From Batkoa obscura (lineage: Eukaryota; Entomophthoromycota; Entomophthoromycetes; Entomophthorales; Batkoaceae), in assembly GCA_030770535.1 (NCBI GenBank), contig JASVEC010000015.1:434001-498000 (forward strand): a stretch of 64,000 nt of DNA, given 5' to 3'. The stretch's first letter is position 1. Each line of letters starts with the position of its first letter. The notes beneath the pieces were generated by a model. It saw nothing but the letters and a program-made list of their open reading frames with translations. It searched no databases and was not told where the DNA came from. A program made the translations under genes and the position numbers. Positions 26,252 to 39,300 of the stretch are shown piece by piece.

Positions 26252-26672
26252 TGAATTTTATACAGTTCTTTTATTTAAAAAAAACTCCTTTATAAATATT
26301 GCTCTCAATTTTTTTGGTTCTAATGAAACATTAATTATAAACCAGCTTAGATTGGCTTAAAAGTTGCTTAGTACTTTCAGGGATTTTTTTCCAAGTTCTC
26401 CTGAACTTATGCGAATTAGAAGATTTCTTCTTTTATTAAGCTTTTTAATAGGGTTTATAATGGTCATTAAAGTTAAATAAATATAATTAATGTCAAATGT
26501 TAAAACTATATCTTGTTGTCTTTATGCCCTTCAATCAACTGTTTATTAAGGTGCGCATATTGATTTTTATTAGAAAGCATTACCTTAACATTATGAATTT
26601 AATTTTTTATTAATATCAATAATATCTACTTTCTAAAATTGATGGAGGATACTGACTTTTTAAACCAATATA

Positions 26673-26778
26673 ATTTGGGGATGTATTTCTGTATTTAAGA
26701 ATTTTACTAACAATTTTTCCACCCAAATAGCGCTTAAAAGATGGAAAAATTAATGAAGCCAAAAAAACACCCCCATTT
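26673..26778 (+). mobile_element. Palindromic MITE, copy 10
   Basis: Forward copy, TTTGGGGATGTATTTCTG to AAACACCCCCATTT, with the centre AGCGCT intact. Here the flanks read TT rather than TA. Confidence 0.87.
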
Positions 26779-27432
26779 CGTATTCCATTTTTAGATGGCT
26801 TTTTATTATAAATTCAGCACCTTTACAATGAAGTTACTTTCAAGTTGATGACCTTACTCAACACTTTATTAAAAGAGCCTAAGTATCAGTCTTTATAATT
26901 CCTCAACAAAAGAATTATAATATTAGTACAGAAAGAAATATAACTAACGATTTTTGATGTAAAATTTCAGTAGAAAACTTAAAATAAAATAAAACCGGTT
27001 GTTTCTATTCTTATTCTTTTTTATTATTTGTTCAATGTTTCGATAAAGTGTATTTAATTATATTAATTTTTAATGATGTCGTTTTAATTATGTTAAGATT
27101 ATGACTACTATTTGAATCATTTAACAAACTATTTGCTTACTCCTTCAATTTGAGACGATTTATTAATTAAGATGGTATATTATTTCATACTATCTGTACT
27201 TTAACTTTAAAAGCATCAAGTGACCAAATTATCAATGTAAAAAAGACCCTTGATTAGAATTATTGAATTTAACTGCATAAGGCTAAATTAACAATGTAAT
27301 TATTGTATTTAAAATCACCCATATCAATTTATCATTAAAACAACTTATAAAGCTCATATATTCAAAAAGTTAGTAACTTCAAAATACTAAGCTGTTCGAA
27401 ATATTGAGATATGCTAAAAAGACTATACAGTA

Positions 27433-27541
27433 TTATTTGGAGGTGTTTTTTTTACTTCATTACTTTTTGTATCTTTTAAGTGGTATTTGAGTGGAAAAAT
27501 TATTAGTAAAGTTTTCAAACACAAAAATACATCCCCATTTG
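27433..27541 (-). mobile_element. Palindromic MITE, copy 11
   Basis: Reverse copy, ATTTGGAGGTGTTTTTTTTA to AATACATCCCCATTT; central palindrome worn (AAGTGGTATT). Confidence 0.85.
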
Positions 27542-27790
27542 GTTAAAATAGAACTTAATTATACAAATGTTTTAGTATTGAAAATTCAACTTAAAAAATT
27601 AGGGAGTTAATTATAAAAGGTATATACTATTTTTGGTGTCTAGTCTACTTAATGAAATACGTGAACATCTTTTTCGTTTCAATATTTAATAGCTAAAAAA
27701 CTTAATGACTATAATAAATCAAAATGTAATAAATAGATGAAATCAGAAAACCATCCTTATATACAAGCTACATCGTTTTATGATTGACTA

Positions 27791-27897
27791 AATTAGGAGA
27801 TGTATTTTTGTATTCAAGAATTTTACTAACAATTTTCCACTCAAATAGCACTTAAAAGATGGAAAAAATGATGAGGCAAAAAAAACACTCCAATTAA
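27791..27897 (+). mobile_element. Palindromic MITE, copy 12
   Basis: Forward copy, AATTAGGAGATGTATTTTTG to AAAACACTCCAATTA. The AATT...AATT flanks differ from the usual TA. Confidence 0.83.
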
Positions 27898-27964
27898 TTG
27901 GTGTCGTTTCTTTCAAGTTGATATACTACAACCATTGATAAAGAAACTAAATTTAATAGTAGCA

Positions 27965-28064
27965 ACTGGGGATGTATTTTTTTGTTTAAAAATTTTGCTA
28001 ACAATCTTTCTGCTCAAATAGCGCTTAAAAGATACAAAAAGTAATAAAATAAAATAAAACATTA
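27965..28064 (+). mobile_element. Palindromic MITE, copy 13 (3' end worn)
   Basis: Forward copy with a good 5' tip (CTGGGGATGTATTTTTTTG) and centre (AGCGCT); the 3' tip has degraded into A-rich sequence. Follows copy 12 after about 70 bp. Confidence 0.75.
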
Positions 28065-28706
28065 GTTAGGCTGTTTTTTTAGCTATTTTAGTATATTTAT
28101 GAATTGAATTGTTTTAAAAAAAAATCAAAAAATCAAAATTTTTAAATATTTATTTTACTAGTTTTCAACTTCTTTAAAACTAAAGGTTTTTTAATTAAAA
28201 TTTTATCGAATTATTTAAAGCCCTTATCTTGTCTACTAGACTATGGACCTCATAAAAATTACAGAGATTCATAGTTTAACCCTTCCAGTGAAAATTATCT
28301 CCCCTTTAGTTGTCACTCTTATTATTATATGAACTCCATTTGGAGAACAGAGCTAAAATAGATCTTATTTTATTTCACTATTTCTTCTAAAAGTAGGTAA
28401 ATCCTGAGTTCGCTTCCTACCTTATCAGACTGTTCCTATTAATACCTTTATCCCTTGAATTCACTAATTTAAACATTTTGCTTTTATTTAGTTACTAAAA
28501 CACTTGGGACATCAGCTTTTCAAGAGTAATAAAAATTAATGACTATTATAATTTTATATTTATAAACATAAATATATTAAAAAATAAAATAAAATAAAAT
28601 ACTATTATTATTAATCTAATTTAATTTAACAATTTAATAACTAATAAAAATAAAAAATAAATCTATAATTTAATCTATAATATCTATATATTTAAATATA
28701 AAAAAG

Positions 28707-31478
28707 TTATGGAATATTATCCAATACCTTAATTAAACCGTTCACATTTATCTGTTTAATATTTTGATTATTTTTAAATTCATTAATATTTTTTTTAAGT
28801 TGATTAAATTGATTATAAAGTGCTTTGGATAATCCTAACATAAAAGAAAAGGAATTAAAAAACAATTGTAAATCTTCTTGATTTAAATTGAATAATGGAA
28901 TCGATTGATCTTTGACTATAAATAAATCAATAAGTGAATTTTGAATTGGTATTAATATATTATCAATGTTTTCGAATCTAACGATATGAAGCCATAATTT
29001 AATAATTACCTATAAAATAAATCATAAGTTATATATTAAATAAAAGAAATACTTACTTTATTCATTTCATTTGATGATTTATTTAATAAATTATTAGTTA
29101 ACAACTTCATCAATTTAATAATCCAATTTGAAATAATTTCATTTTTTTCATTGTAAACTTGAAATAATTTAATTGTGCCATTAAAATCAGGATGAGATTG
29201 TAGTTGAATTATTTTACTCAAAAACCGAATACATTCATATTGTACTTGAGTATTTACACAATAAATTGAAAAATCAATTATAGCCTAATTATTATTATTA
29301 TTGTTAGCATTGTATTATTATAATGTATTAACATCTATATTTATACTTATTACCTCCAATAAAATCCCAATTGTTTTTTTATCTCCTGAATTTAGAAACC
29401 AAGCTAAAGAAGGTAAAATTGAATTAAAATAATTTAATGAAATATTTTGTATTGAATCTTTTTTATAACTTAATATAGTTAATAAATGTTCAAATATACG
29501 TTGGAATAATTTAGAATCCACTTCTTTATAAATTAATAAATATAATCCAGAAATTTCAATGACTATTATATTCATTTCTAATATAATTGTTGATACCTAA
29601 ATATAGAAGTTTAGAATTAATTTTGTTAGAATAATATCACAATGAATTGAACTTACTCTTGAATCTTGTGACAATGACATATCCGAAGCAAATGGGAAAT
29701 AAGGTAATACAAATTTTTTTAAACTTGAAAATTGTGTTGATAAATTCTATATAAAATACAAATAAATTAATTAATTATAATAAAATATTAATTAAACTAA
29801 ATTAAATTAAACTTACTTTAAAATCTTTAATTTGATGAATTTGATATCTCCAAATCCATAAAATTAATTTTAATATATAATTTAAACATTTTAAATCTTC
29901 CGAATAATTAATTCTGGTTGTATTAATTAATACATTCGAATATGTTTCTACCCAAAAGGACATTAAACTTTCATATAATGTTGGTATAGACTAAATAAAA
30001 TAATCAATAAATCAAAATTAATTATTATTAGATAAATGTTATAAATTACCTCAATTATTAAATCTTCTTTTTTTAAATCTAAATCATTTAAAAAATTGCT
30101 ATTATTATTAATTAAATATTCAAATCCCATATAAATGGAAGATTTCAAATAATCTTGTTCTATTATATTAACTTTTTGTTGATTTTGGTATTCATTTAAT
30201 ACTAATTTAATATTTTTTTCATTTAAAAAAGATTGTAAATACCAATCTCTATATAATAATAATAATAATAATAATAATTAGTAATTAACTTTAAAATTGA
30301 TAGTCTATTAAAGTTACTCGCTCAATGCATCTTGACTTAATAAATTTAAATAACTTTCTAAATTTTCTAACATTTTAACTCTTGACTAAATAAATAATAT
30401 ATTAAATATAATATAAATATTAATTAAGATATTAATCAAAGTTACTTTCTTAGACCAAATTTGACCTTTAGCCTTTGAAAATGAATCTGAAATTAATTTT
30501 AATAAAATTCTCTTGAAATTTAATATAAAATATTACCTTTTTCATGGGAAGCTTTAGTAATGGAGCCAATTTTTAATAATTGAAAAAAATTAGGAAGAAT
30601 CTAATTAAAACTAATATTAACTTCAATAAAAAAACATCTTAATTTTTCTTACTTTGTCATTATATTTCTTAGCTAAATTAACATCTAATTTCAACCAAAA
30701 GGTTAAAAATAGCATAGCATCTTCACGTATATCTTCATATAAATGAGTCATTCCATTACAGGTATATAGTATTAATTTATCTAAGTAAGGAGCTATTGTT
30801 TCCTTAAATAATATAAATTCCATCTTCATTATAGTAATGATAATAATAATTTACTTTTTTAATTGAACTGATATTTTCTTCACATAATTCTAAGCTTAAT
30901 TTTCGAACAGTTGGATCCTTTTAATTTAATCTTATTTAAACTTATTCAATATTTAAAATAAATAGATTACTTCATCTAACATCATTCGACAGATAATGTC
31001 CGTTAAATCCTTTATATAAACCAATAATAAAACTTGATGATTATTTAATAATTCTTTAATCCCAAGTACAGCATCTAAAATAGTTTCATCAGAAAATAAA
31101 AATATTTGTAAAAATCATCTTATTTTACCTTTTCTTACATTAGCATTATTATGTTTTAACTGCAAAAACAATTCTTTAATAGTTAAATTCCTTGATGTGG
31201 TTATCTGTTGACTTTTATCCAATGTAACGGATTGATTAGGTAAGGAGATGGCTATATATAAAAAAGTATCAATTATCATTTAATTGTAATAAAATAAAGG
31301 GTATTTTTACTTTTTGATTTAAATGAAGTATCCGTATGATTCTCAGCAAACCCTTTCTTTTTACCAACTTTTAATTTAGGTTTCTATATTTAATATTAAT
31401 ACTTATCAATACTATTATTTATCAGATTTCATTTACTTTAAAGTCTTCCGATTTTTGCTTCTTTTTACTTTTACCCAT
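28707..31478 (-). CDS. IPI1: IPI1/TEX10-like pre-rRNA processing protein
   Basis: Predicted scaffold subunit of the Rix1 (PELP1-TEX10-WDR18) complex for 60S pre-ribosome maturation in the nucleus. About fifteen short exons. It starts MGKSKKKQKSEDFK, then KPKLKVGKKKGFAENHT, the usual basic Ipi1 N-terminus. Helical HEAT-like repeats follow: ELFLQLKHNNANVRKD and LGIKELLNNHQVLL, then DEDPTVRKLSLELCEENI, then the most diagnostic piece, CNGMTHLYEDIREDAMLFL (family pattern C.AMTHI..DIR.D.L.FL). The C-terminal two thirds is long and Asn/Leu/Ile-rich, ending VNGLIKVLDNIP. It is longer than yeast Ipi1 and so closer to TEX10 in size. The 5' part is duplicated and decayed at 1-760. The N-terminal identification is good; the C-terminal exon joins are tentative. 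Confidence 0.8.
30253..30279 (+). repeat. (AAT)n microsatellite in an IPI1 intron
   Basis: About nine AAT units lying in a probable intron of the IPI1-like gene. Confidence 0.8.
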
Positions 31479-32923
31479 TCTTATTTTTTGATTGAAAATT
31501 AATAAAAAATGAAGTTTAAAAAAATTTTAAATTTAGATTTCAATAAAATTAAAATACAACTATTCTATCAAATTGTGGATTATTTACTCGTATATTTAAT
31601 AATAAAATAAATGCCAAAATTTAATTAAAATAAAAGATTAAGGTTTAAAATATTTAATTACACAAATTAAACAACTATAAAAAATACCACCAACTACTTT
31701 ATAATAGAGATGAAGTAACTTAACTAATTTAATAATCTAAAACTATCTAACATTTGAAGTTTATATAGCTACAATAATTTTAAAAATGGGAGGATTTGAC
31801 TAGAAAGTAACTTACTATAAAATAAAAGCTATCTGATTCCTGCCAATACGTAGTTTTTTTAACAAAAAAACAGAATAATAAAGATCTATTATATCAAATT
31901 CTTTAAAACTTATAAAACTAAAAACAATTATTAATGATATAACTATTGTAAGTAAAAGTAAAAGTAAAAGTATCTTGAAATTATATAGTAATTAAAAATT
32001 GAACATTTAAAAATCATATTAAAAGTAATTTTTAATTTTTAAGTAAAAGGCTAATAAAGTTGGTAAATTACAATAATAAAATAATTAATTATAAGATATC
32101 TTGAAGAAAAAGTTATAAATAGCTTATATTTTTTTCAAGAATATTTCAATAAACTGCAAAAAAAAACAGAATAATCGACCAAAACAAAAATAAACAAAAA
32201 ATCAAAAGTTTACAACAATGAATCGAGTAATTTTTGTTATTAGAATCTCATTACTTGTTTATTTTTTGAATTATTATTGAAAGAAATTTAGCTGTATGTT
32301 CAAATCTACTTAGAAATAGATCTGGTAGGTTAAAAATGCTGTATCTTTTGTGTTTAAATATAAATTTAATATTTCAAATTTAGGTGTTTAATTCATGATT
32401 CCATTATATTGTTGATGCTAACTTTGAGACTATCAAACTTTTACTTTTAGAACATTAATTGTTTTCTAAAAAGATGAAGTTTATTGCTTTTGATAATTAA
32501 GTTTTTTTTGATAAAGAACTGGTTTTAACCTTATTGAAGATTAAAGCATGAATTAAAAAAGGGTACAAATCAAAGTATAAGCCCAGATTCCATCTTTATG
32601 AAATTTTAAACTAATTTTTAATATTTTTTAAAATCTTTATTTAATCTGATCTTTAAAATTATTTTATCTTTGAGTAAAAAAATTCAAAATTCAAAATTCA
32701 AAATAATGATTAAGAATTTTGGAGATTTTAAAAAGATGAAACTTCTTTGTTTTAACTATAATTCATTAATTTATTAATTTATTAAAAAAGTGGTTTTATG
32801 TTGTATAATAAAAGTATATTTTTTATCCTGTTGTAAGAGCGTAAACCCCTAAATAGTTTATTATCAAAATAAATTATCTAGCTGAGTAATTAGATAAATA
32901 ATAGAGCATTACATAACATAATA
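31479..32923. other. Non-coding region upstream of IPI1
   Basis: AT-rich, no coding signal recognised. Contains small tandem arrays (AAAGT)n near 31950-31970 and (ATTCAAA)n near 32680-32703. Confidence 0.55.
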
Positions 32924-33226
32924 TTAAGCTACAAAATAAACGTTTAAGTGGTTAAAATAATTTAATAAATAATGATGATTTTTTATTCTACAACTTTTTT
33001 GTCTATTTTCCAATTTTAAAGGACCAAAGTCCAGCCTCAGTTTACTTAATAACTCAATAACCTTGTACAAAGTTGAATTTAAAGCAACTAAGCTTACCTT
33101 ATCAAAAGCAAAAGCGGGTACTTCAAAATTGAAGTATCTTCTATCAATCATCTTATTAATTAGTTGATCTTTTTTCACTTTCCTTATGCACCACATCTTA
33201 CCTTTAACACCCACTCTTCTAGTCAT
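32924..33226 (-). CDS. Doubtful 100-residue ORF
   Basis: A single open frame starting MTRRVGVKGKMWCIRKVKK with a balanced residue mix (RRYFNFEVPAFAFDKVSLVA), which is unusual for chance frames in such AT-rich DNA. No family was recognised. It could be a small gene, an exon of a longer gene, or a fragment of a decayed one. It stands alone in a poorly populated stretch with no supporting neighbours. Confidence 0.25.
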   Translation of the reverse strand: MTRRVGVKGKMWCIRKVKKDQLINKMIDRRYFNFEVPAFAFDKVSLVALNSTLYKVIELLSKLRLDFGPLKLENRQKSCRIKNHHYLLNYFNHLNVYFVA

Positions 33227-34875
33227 CTTCTTTATATTTACTTTTGATAATAAAATAATTGGGAGTTCCTTAAATCATTTCTAAGTTTTTCTTAAAAAAT
33301 AGGACTAAACTAATTTATATCTTCACTGAAAATTAATATCATTTTAGAGTTGTAGAGAGGTTTTTCTATTTTTTAAATTTTGAACCTAAAAGCGCAAATA
33401 TATTTATTAAATGTTAGTAATATTAAGATAATTCGTGTGATTAGCGAGCAAGAGAGTGATCCCTTTAGAATTGATACCTAAGTAATTGATTGCTCAAAAA
33501 ACGCCATCCGCTCAGATAATTTATCACTTAATGAAAGATAATATGCCAAGAGGTCGGACCCAGGTTTTTTTAACTTATTCTATTTTTTACTTTTGAGATT
33601 AAATTGTTGAGTTTTAGCGAATTTTTGCTAATTTTCGTTGATTTATGTATATTTTAGTTAATTTTATAAGCCTTTTTTTTCTAATTTGTCAAATTTAGGA
33701 AATTTTAAAGTTAATGATCACAATTTTAATAGTTACTTTAATAAAACAAAATTCAATAAAAAAATAAACTTTTATTATTTATTATAAATTAAACAATAAA
33801 CCGCCAAAATTATTCTCATTGTACAATTTTAATATATTAAATGATCTTTAGTTTAGTATTATTCTCGTTTATTTATTTGAAATATTTTGACTAAAAATCT
33901 AATAAACGTGTTAAATGAACCAAATAAAAACTGTATCAGATAAAAATTTATTCAAAAGAAATATACTTTGAGATGATAGTATATATTATAAACTAGCTAG
34001 AATGAAAAATGAATTGGGCCCACTATCAATTGTCTCACATAAAATTAAAATATTTTTGTGACCATTTTTAATATATTAATTGATCAATGTAGTTACTATT
34101 ATATTTAAAGTTGATATTGTCATATTTCGATAATATGCACGGAGTTCAATAAATTTGGGAAAAATAAGAAATCAAGAGATGGAGTTTCAATCAGTTCTTA
34201 TAATAGTAAAAGTAATAAACTTTAAAATGCAATATAAATCTTCTTTAAAACAGAACACAACCTAAAAAATTAATAAACAATAAATCTTAAATGACACTTG
34301 ATACTATCTCTAGATAAAAGAATTGGTTTACTTCATTTATTCGATTCCAATGTGTGATCGCACCACCCTCTACGTGTAATAATAATATTACTAATCATTA
34401 AGATAACATAATATTGAAAAAAAGTTTCTTTAGCTTATTGTACTTATATAGTAGTAGGATGTCCAAAACAATAATTGAATTTTTAGAATAAATAGAACCG
34501 AATCAAGATGACTCAAGTGAATAATTTTTACAATGTTACACGATAACTTGAGACATCACGGATATAAACATATTTGGTGAAAAAGTGCCATTTTGACTAT
34601 GGTATTTTTAATTTAAACTAGTGAGCTAAACAGAGAATAAGTTTACTGCAAAAAGCTATAATAAAACTTAAAATTTATCAAAAATTTAAGTAAGCTTAAA
34701 ATTCAGTTAGTTTTAAATTAAATTAAATTTTCTTATTATCAGTATTTTGATACTACTAACTTTAAAATAATTTATATAATGGAAAGGTCTAATATAAAGT
34801 TAAGTAATATGATATCAATATTAAAAGGAGAAATTATTACTATTATTCTTTATTTCAAATAAAGTTAAATGTAGC
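33227..34875. other. Non-coding region
   Basis: No gene seen. A less AT-rich patch at about 33420-33570 has no recognisable tRNA or other RNA fold. Confidence 0.5.
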
Positions 34876-35160
34876 CTAAAATATTCTGAAATAAAAAAAT
34901 ATCTTGAACAACCCCAAATATTGAGTAAAATGTGATAATGTCATAGATAAAGAATGATAATTTTCTTCATTAAATATACTAAACATGGAATAAAGAATAA
35001 GCTGATACACTTCCATAAAAGACTTGAAGCATAAATAAATATTTTTACCATCCACTAAAGTTATCCAATGATAGCGACTAATGCCTATTTTAATGTTCAA
35101 TTTAGATTGAATATAATTAATAATAATTTTCCTTTGATTTGATGGAATTATAGGCTCCAT
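34876..35160 (-). CDS. Doubtful 94-residue ORF
   Basis: Open frame starting MEPIIPSNQRKIIINYIQSK, with a hydrophobic C-terminal half. It lies 226 bp downstream of the trihelix gene on the same strand. No family recognised; it may be a small unknown gene or chance. Confidence 0.28.
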   Translation of the reverse strand: MEPIIPSNQRKIIINYIQSKLNIKIGISRYHWITLVDGKNIYLCFKSFMEVYQLILYSMFSIFNEENYHSLSMTLSHFTQYLGLFKIFFYFRIF

Positions 35161-35386
35161 GGTATACTATATCATATTTTAACAATTGACCAACTTGTTA
35201 CAATAGCCGAATCATCTTTATGCAAAGATATTTTAAAACTAAACTAAAATAATCTAATAAAAAACTTAAATATCCGCCAAATAGATTTTATTACTGCAAA
35301 ATATAGAAAAGGGGTGTGAAAGGAACAAAATTTATATTATTTTTCAAAAAGAAATTAATTAAAAGTTTAACATGATCGTAAGTTAT

Positions 35387-36316
35387 CTATAGCTGAAACT
35401 GTGTAAAAGTGGGAAGTTTGTCATCATCTATACCAGAATTTTCGGGGTGAAATTGAAAAGATAGAGTTTGTTCTTTGTGAAGAGCCTTAACAAATCCTGA
35501 TTTGTATTTCTTGACTAATCCAGAGTCAGTTTGTTGATAAGAATGTTGAAGTATTTCATTCAAACTCAAAAAGGGTTCCGAATCAAGTGCCAATTGAGCT
35601 TTAGTCGATATATCTGGGGAGTCTAAGATATCTTTACTTAGCTTTTTAAACTTAGCAACTAAAGATTTCCATTTATTTTTACATCTAGATAACGATCTTT
35701 CATAGCCTTGTCTTTTCATTTCTAAAGATAATTTTTCCCATACTTCAGGATGTTTACGCATCTCTTTCATCTCTTTTTTATACTTTAGTATAGCACTAAC
35801 AAAATGTTGAGTCTCAATTGGGCTCCAGTTTTCCGCCCTTTCTCTTATACTTTCTTGCATTTGGATTATACTTTTACTTTCAAGTTCCATATTCCAACCT
35901 CCCTCTTTAGCATATTTATTATGCTGATACTTCGAGTTGTAGTTTTCTAGCTTTTGCTGGTAGTCTAAAGTCATATCCTCCATCTCTGGAGAAATCATAA
36001 GATCATTGCTTTCATTACCTTGGCTCATATAAGCGCTTATAGGTACCATCTGTGCTGGAGGAATCCATAATGGATTTGGATCGGAATGGTCGAGCTGAAC
36101 TGGAGATTGAGAAAAAGAGGGTTGAGGTACACTACTGTAGACCTCTTCTTGGTACGCATTATAATGTTGTAGATTATAGTTAAAATTATTCATCATCATA
36201 TGTGAGCTCATATCGTTATCTACTAAGTAGTTCGAAGGGTAATAATAGCCTTGGCTCATTGCTTCGCTTGTAGTCATCGTTTGGTTATTATGATTCATAA
36301 TCTTTGAAGGATCCAT
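35387..36316 (-). CDS. Trihelix (Myb/SANT-like) DNA-binding protein
   Basis: Predicted transcription factor of 309 residues, single exon. Residues about 1-150 are Asn/Gln/Met/Ser/Pro-rich and low in complexity, typical of an activation or interaction region. At about 160-235 lies a Myb/SANT-like trihelix domain: NWSPIETQHFVSAILKYK (helix 1 with its Trp), VWEKLSLEMKRQGYERS (helix 2), then RCKNKWKSLVAKFKKL (recognition helix, the classic C.nKW..L pattern). The C-terminal part (SEPFLSLNEILQ) is conserved-looking but unassigned. A 5.4-kb region without genes precedes its start, which would suit a gene with complex regulation. Targets are unknown. Confidence 0.82.
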   Translation of the reverse strand: MDPSKIMNHNNQTMTTSEAMSQGYYYPSNYLVDNDMSSHMMMNNFNYNLQHYNAYQEEVYSSVPQPSFSQSPVQLDHSDPNPLWIPPAQMVPISAYMSQGNESNDLMISPEMEDMTLDYQQKLENYNSKYQHNKYAKEGGWNMELESKSIIQMQESIRERAENWSPIETQHFVSAILKYKKEMKEMRKHPEVWEKLSLEMKRQGYERSLSRCKNKWKSLVAKFKKLSKDILDSPDISTKAQLALDSEPFLSLNEILQHSYQQTDSGLVKKYKSGFVKALHKEQTLSFQFHPENSGIDDDKLPTFTQFQL

Positions 36317-39300
36317 TCAATATATTTAGCGTATAGATTATAAATTAACAATAAAATAAAATAAAAAATAAAAATAATAGAAATTGAGAAATTTAATTTA
36401 ATTTATACTTTATGCTAACTTTTGCACAACCTTTTTTGATTTTACTTTTCATTAAAGCTGTTTTTAATGTACCAATAAAAGTAAATTAATAAAAATTCGG
36501 ATTTTGTAAGGCATTAAAGCCTAACTTTAAAAATTTAGTACTACCTTCACCTCATCACCAATTGTTTCCCACACAGCCAGGTATTTGTATCTTTGATTTT
36601 GTAGTTTAATTTCAGTACGCTAATTCATTTATTATCAATAGCGGAACCCTGAGGATTCGATATAGCATAGTAGTTCAACCACCATTACATAAATAAATAT
36701 GGGACTCTTTATCTATAAGTTACACCAATTGGACCATTATTCCACCGGCTTCGAATAATTTATGCTCAATACAGTAATATAATATTTCTATTGTTTTTGA
36801 GGTCAAGCCTTATTTTACAGTACCCTTAGCTTATTCCAAATTAAATAAGCTTATTTTTATTCGATTTGATTGGTTAGTGAATTTTAACTTTTCATTCATG
36901 GAAACAAACGAAGTTGCCTTTTATAGCTAGAAACCGGTCCTGGTTGAATCATTCAAAACATTATCAAGTGCAAATAGTGCCTAAAGATAAGTTAATGTAT
37001 TACTTCTGTATACTATTTTAAAATTATTCTCGAATTTAGGAATATGTTTCTAGTTGCATAACTTGCTTTAATTTCTCCTTTCAGCTTAACAATATGTAAA
37101 GAAGAGGGGATAGGTAGCGACAAATAGATATGACTGAGGTGTTTAATATATTAAAAATAAAGCATTGGATTTCATAAGCCATAGATTAGGCAACTTGTAG
37201 GTGATAGTAACTTTAAATGCTTATAAAATAAACATTTGCAGAATTGGTTTCAAACAATTAAGGTTCTAATGAGACTAACTACGAAAGCTTAGTATAAATT
37301 TAAAACAAAAATATTATTGCTAAAGGAATAACGAATATATTATAACTAAAAGATTTCATTCTAATTTTCTATAAAGAAATCACTTAACAAATAAAAAATT
37401 CTCATTTTTAATCACACTTAAGTTATTTTATATGATGTATGTCATTTATTCTAGTAGCATCTAAAGCAAAGAACAAGAAAACTTTATTAACATTAAAACA
37501 ACTTTTAATCATTACAGTATGCAAATAATAAAAAAGATATGGTATATGGTATTTTGATTAACAACATGCTTTTACATTATATTTTTTGTACAATGTATTG
37601 AGTGTGGTGAAATCAAATTAAAGTTGTTTCAACTGAAATAGAACAAACTTCTAATGTATTGGTGAAACAGATATTACAATTAGCTTAATTTAAAATGGTA
37701 ATATAGTTATTATGGTATAATAAGCCTTTGAAGTGAATTAATGATCATATCCCATGAAAGAATATTGTTGTATAATTAAAAAATTAATATTTATTTATTT
37801 CATGTGTATATTAATGTTGATTTATTTTTATTTATATATATATTAAATGAATACTATACTGATGGTTGTGTAATTTTTCAACTTTCTTATCACGTTATAG
37901 TTATTTTTTGCTCGCTAGTAAACACTAATAAGATAATAGATTTAGAATTGTAAATAGATGAAATAGTAAACTTTGCATTAATGGCTTTGGTGTGAGAAAA
38001 AATTGTGTTATTTTAATAAACAGGGACTTGCCTGCTTTGTAATATCTATGTTTAGCATTGAGGTTTAGTTCCCATTTTTTAAAACATCAACAATGGATAA
38101 TGTCGTTATATTAAAATTTCGGGGTACCTGCTAAAAGTAGCAAACTTTAGGTATTATAATAAAAATTCAAGCCATAATTGAAGTGAATTTAGAGGCTTGC
38201 TATCTATAAATTATATTTGCATTAGTAAAATTATTGATAGGTCGTTTGATTTTAAATTCAGCTCAATGTAGTGATGTTTATTAATCACTCTACTTTTATA
38301 AACTATACTTCCACCAAAACTGACTAATATTGTTATATTACTACTGTTCATTACTTCCAAGAATTAAATGAATAAATAAAGTTGAATTATATTTACTAAA
38401 CTTCAGGTTTGGATATTATAAATGTAAAACTATACAAATTAATTTGAACTTTTGTAAAAAACACTGGTAGCATTTTAATGCACATTATTGATACCACTAA
38501 AATTAAATTTAAGAAATTAAGCTTTAGTGCATCAATTTTATAAAAAGACTATAAATGTCAAGTTATCGTTTGACTATAATTTCTTTAATAGGGTATTCTT
38601 TTTCTAAATTTGTGTATTTCTACTTTTTATTTTGCTTGAATATGCAAAATTTGTTTTGGATTTTGCTATGAAACAAAGTATTCTATTTTATAATTACACT
38701 AATTTAATACATCTCTGAATTTCCTGATTATTTGATTGATGAAATTAAAATATTTACACTTAAATACTTATATTTTATAAAAAAGATGTTTAAGTAGGTA
38801 TTTTTTTAATACAAATTAATTTCATAGATTACAGTAAACACTGTATAGATAAGACACTTTTTAAAAAGTTGAAATATTTAAAGACATCTAAGTGTTTTAT
38901 AGAAAAAAGTAAAGTAATATTGCCTCAAAATGAAAAGGTAATTAAAGAGAATAAGATATATAGGCAGATAACTAATAGGCTATAGGATAAAACCCTAATT
39001 TCTAGGCATCTATTTAATCATGGATAGCTTAAACTTTGTGAATCTATACTCAATTCAGTAGAGACATATCTAAAAATGGAACAGGAAGGTATGAGGTAAG
39101 GAAAAAATATAAATATCATATGTTAATAGTTTAATATTGTAAAGATGGGTGCCTCACAGGGAAGTTATAGTGATAAAAATCAAGAATAGGTGAAATGAAA
39201 TAGAAGGCTACTGAAAGCTAGTTATAGGAAGGATTAAATTTAAATAAGTTAAAAAACCTTAACAAAAGAAGCATAGTATATCATTCTAGGATCTTTAAAT

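Larger units (their letters stand above)
26252..28706. other. MITE-rich intergenic region
   Basis: Promoter side of the Zn2Cys6 gene and 3' side of IPI1. Four palindromic elements lie at 26673, 27433, 27791 and 27965. Around 28235-28530 the DNA is visibly less AT-rich than its surroundings, but I could not assign it to a gene or element. Confidence 0.55.

Noticed and set aside
33420-33570. Possible tRNA or structured RNA in a less AT-rich patch
   Set aside because: No cloverleaf and no TTCGA-type T-loop with matching stems could be drawn. No tRNA was found anywhere in the window.
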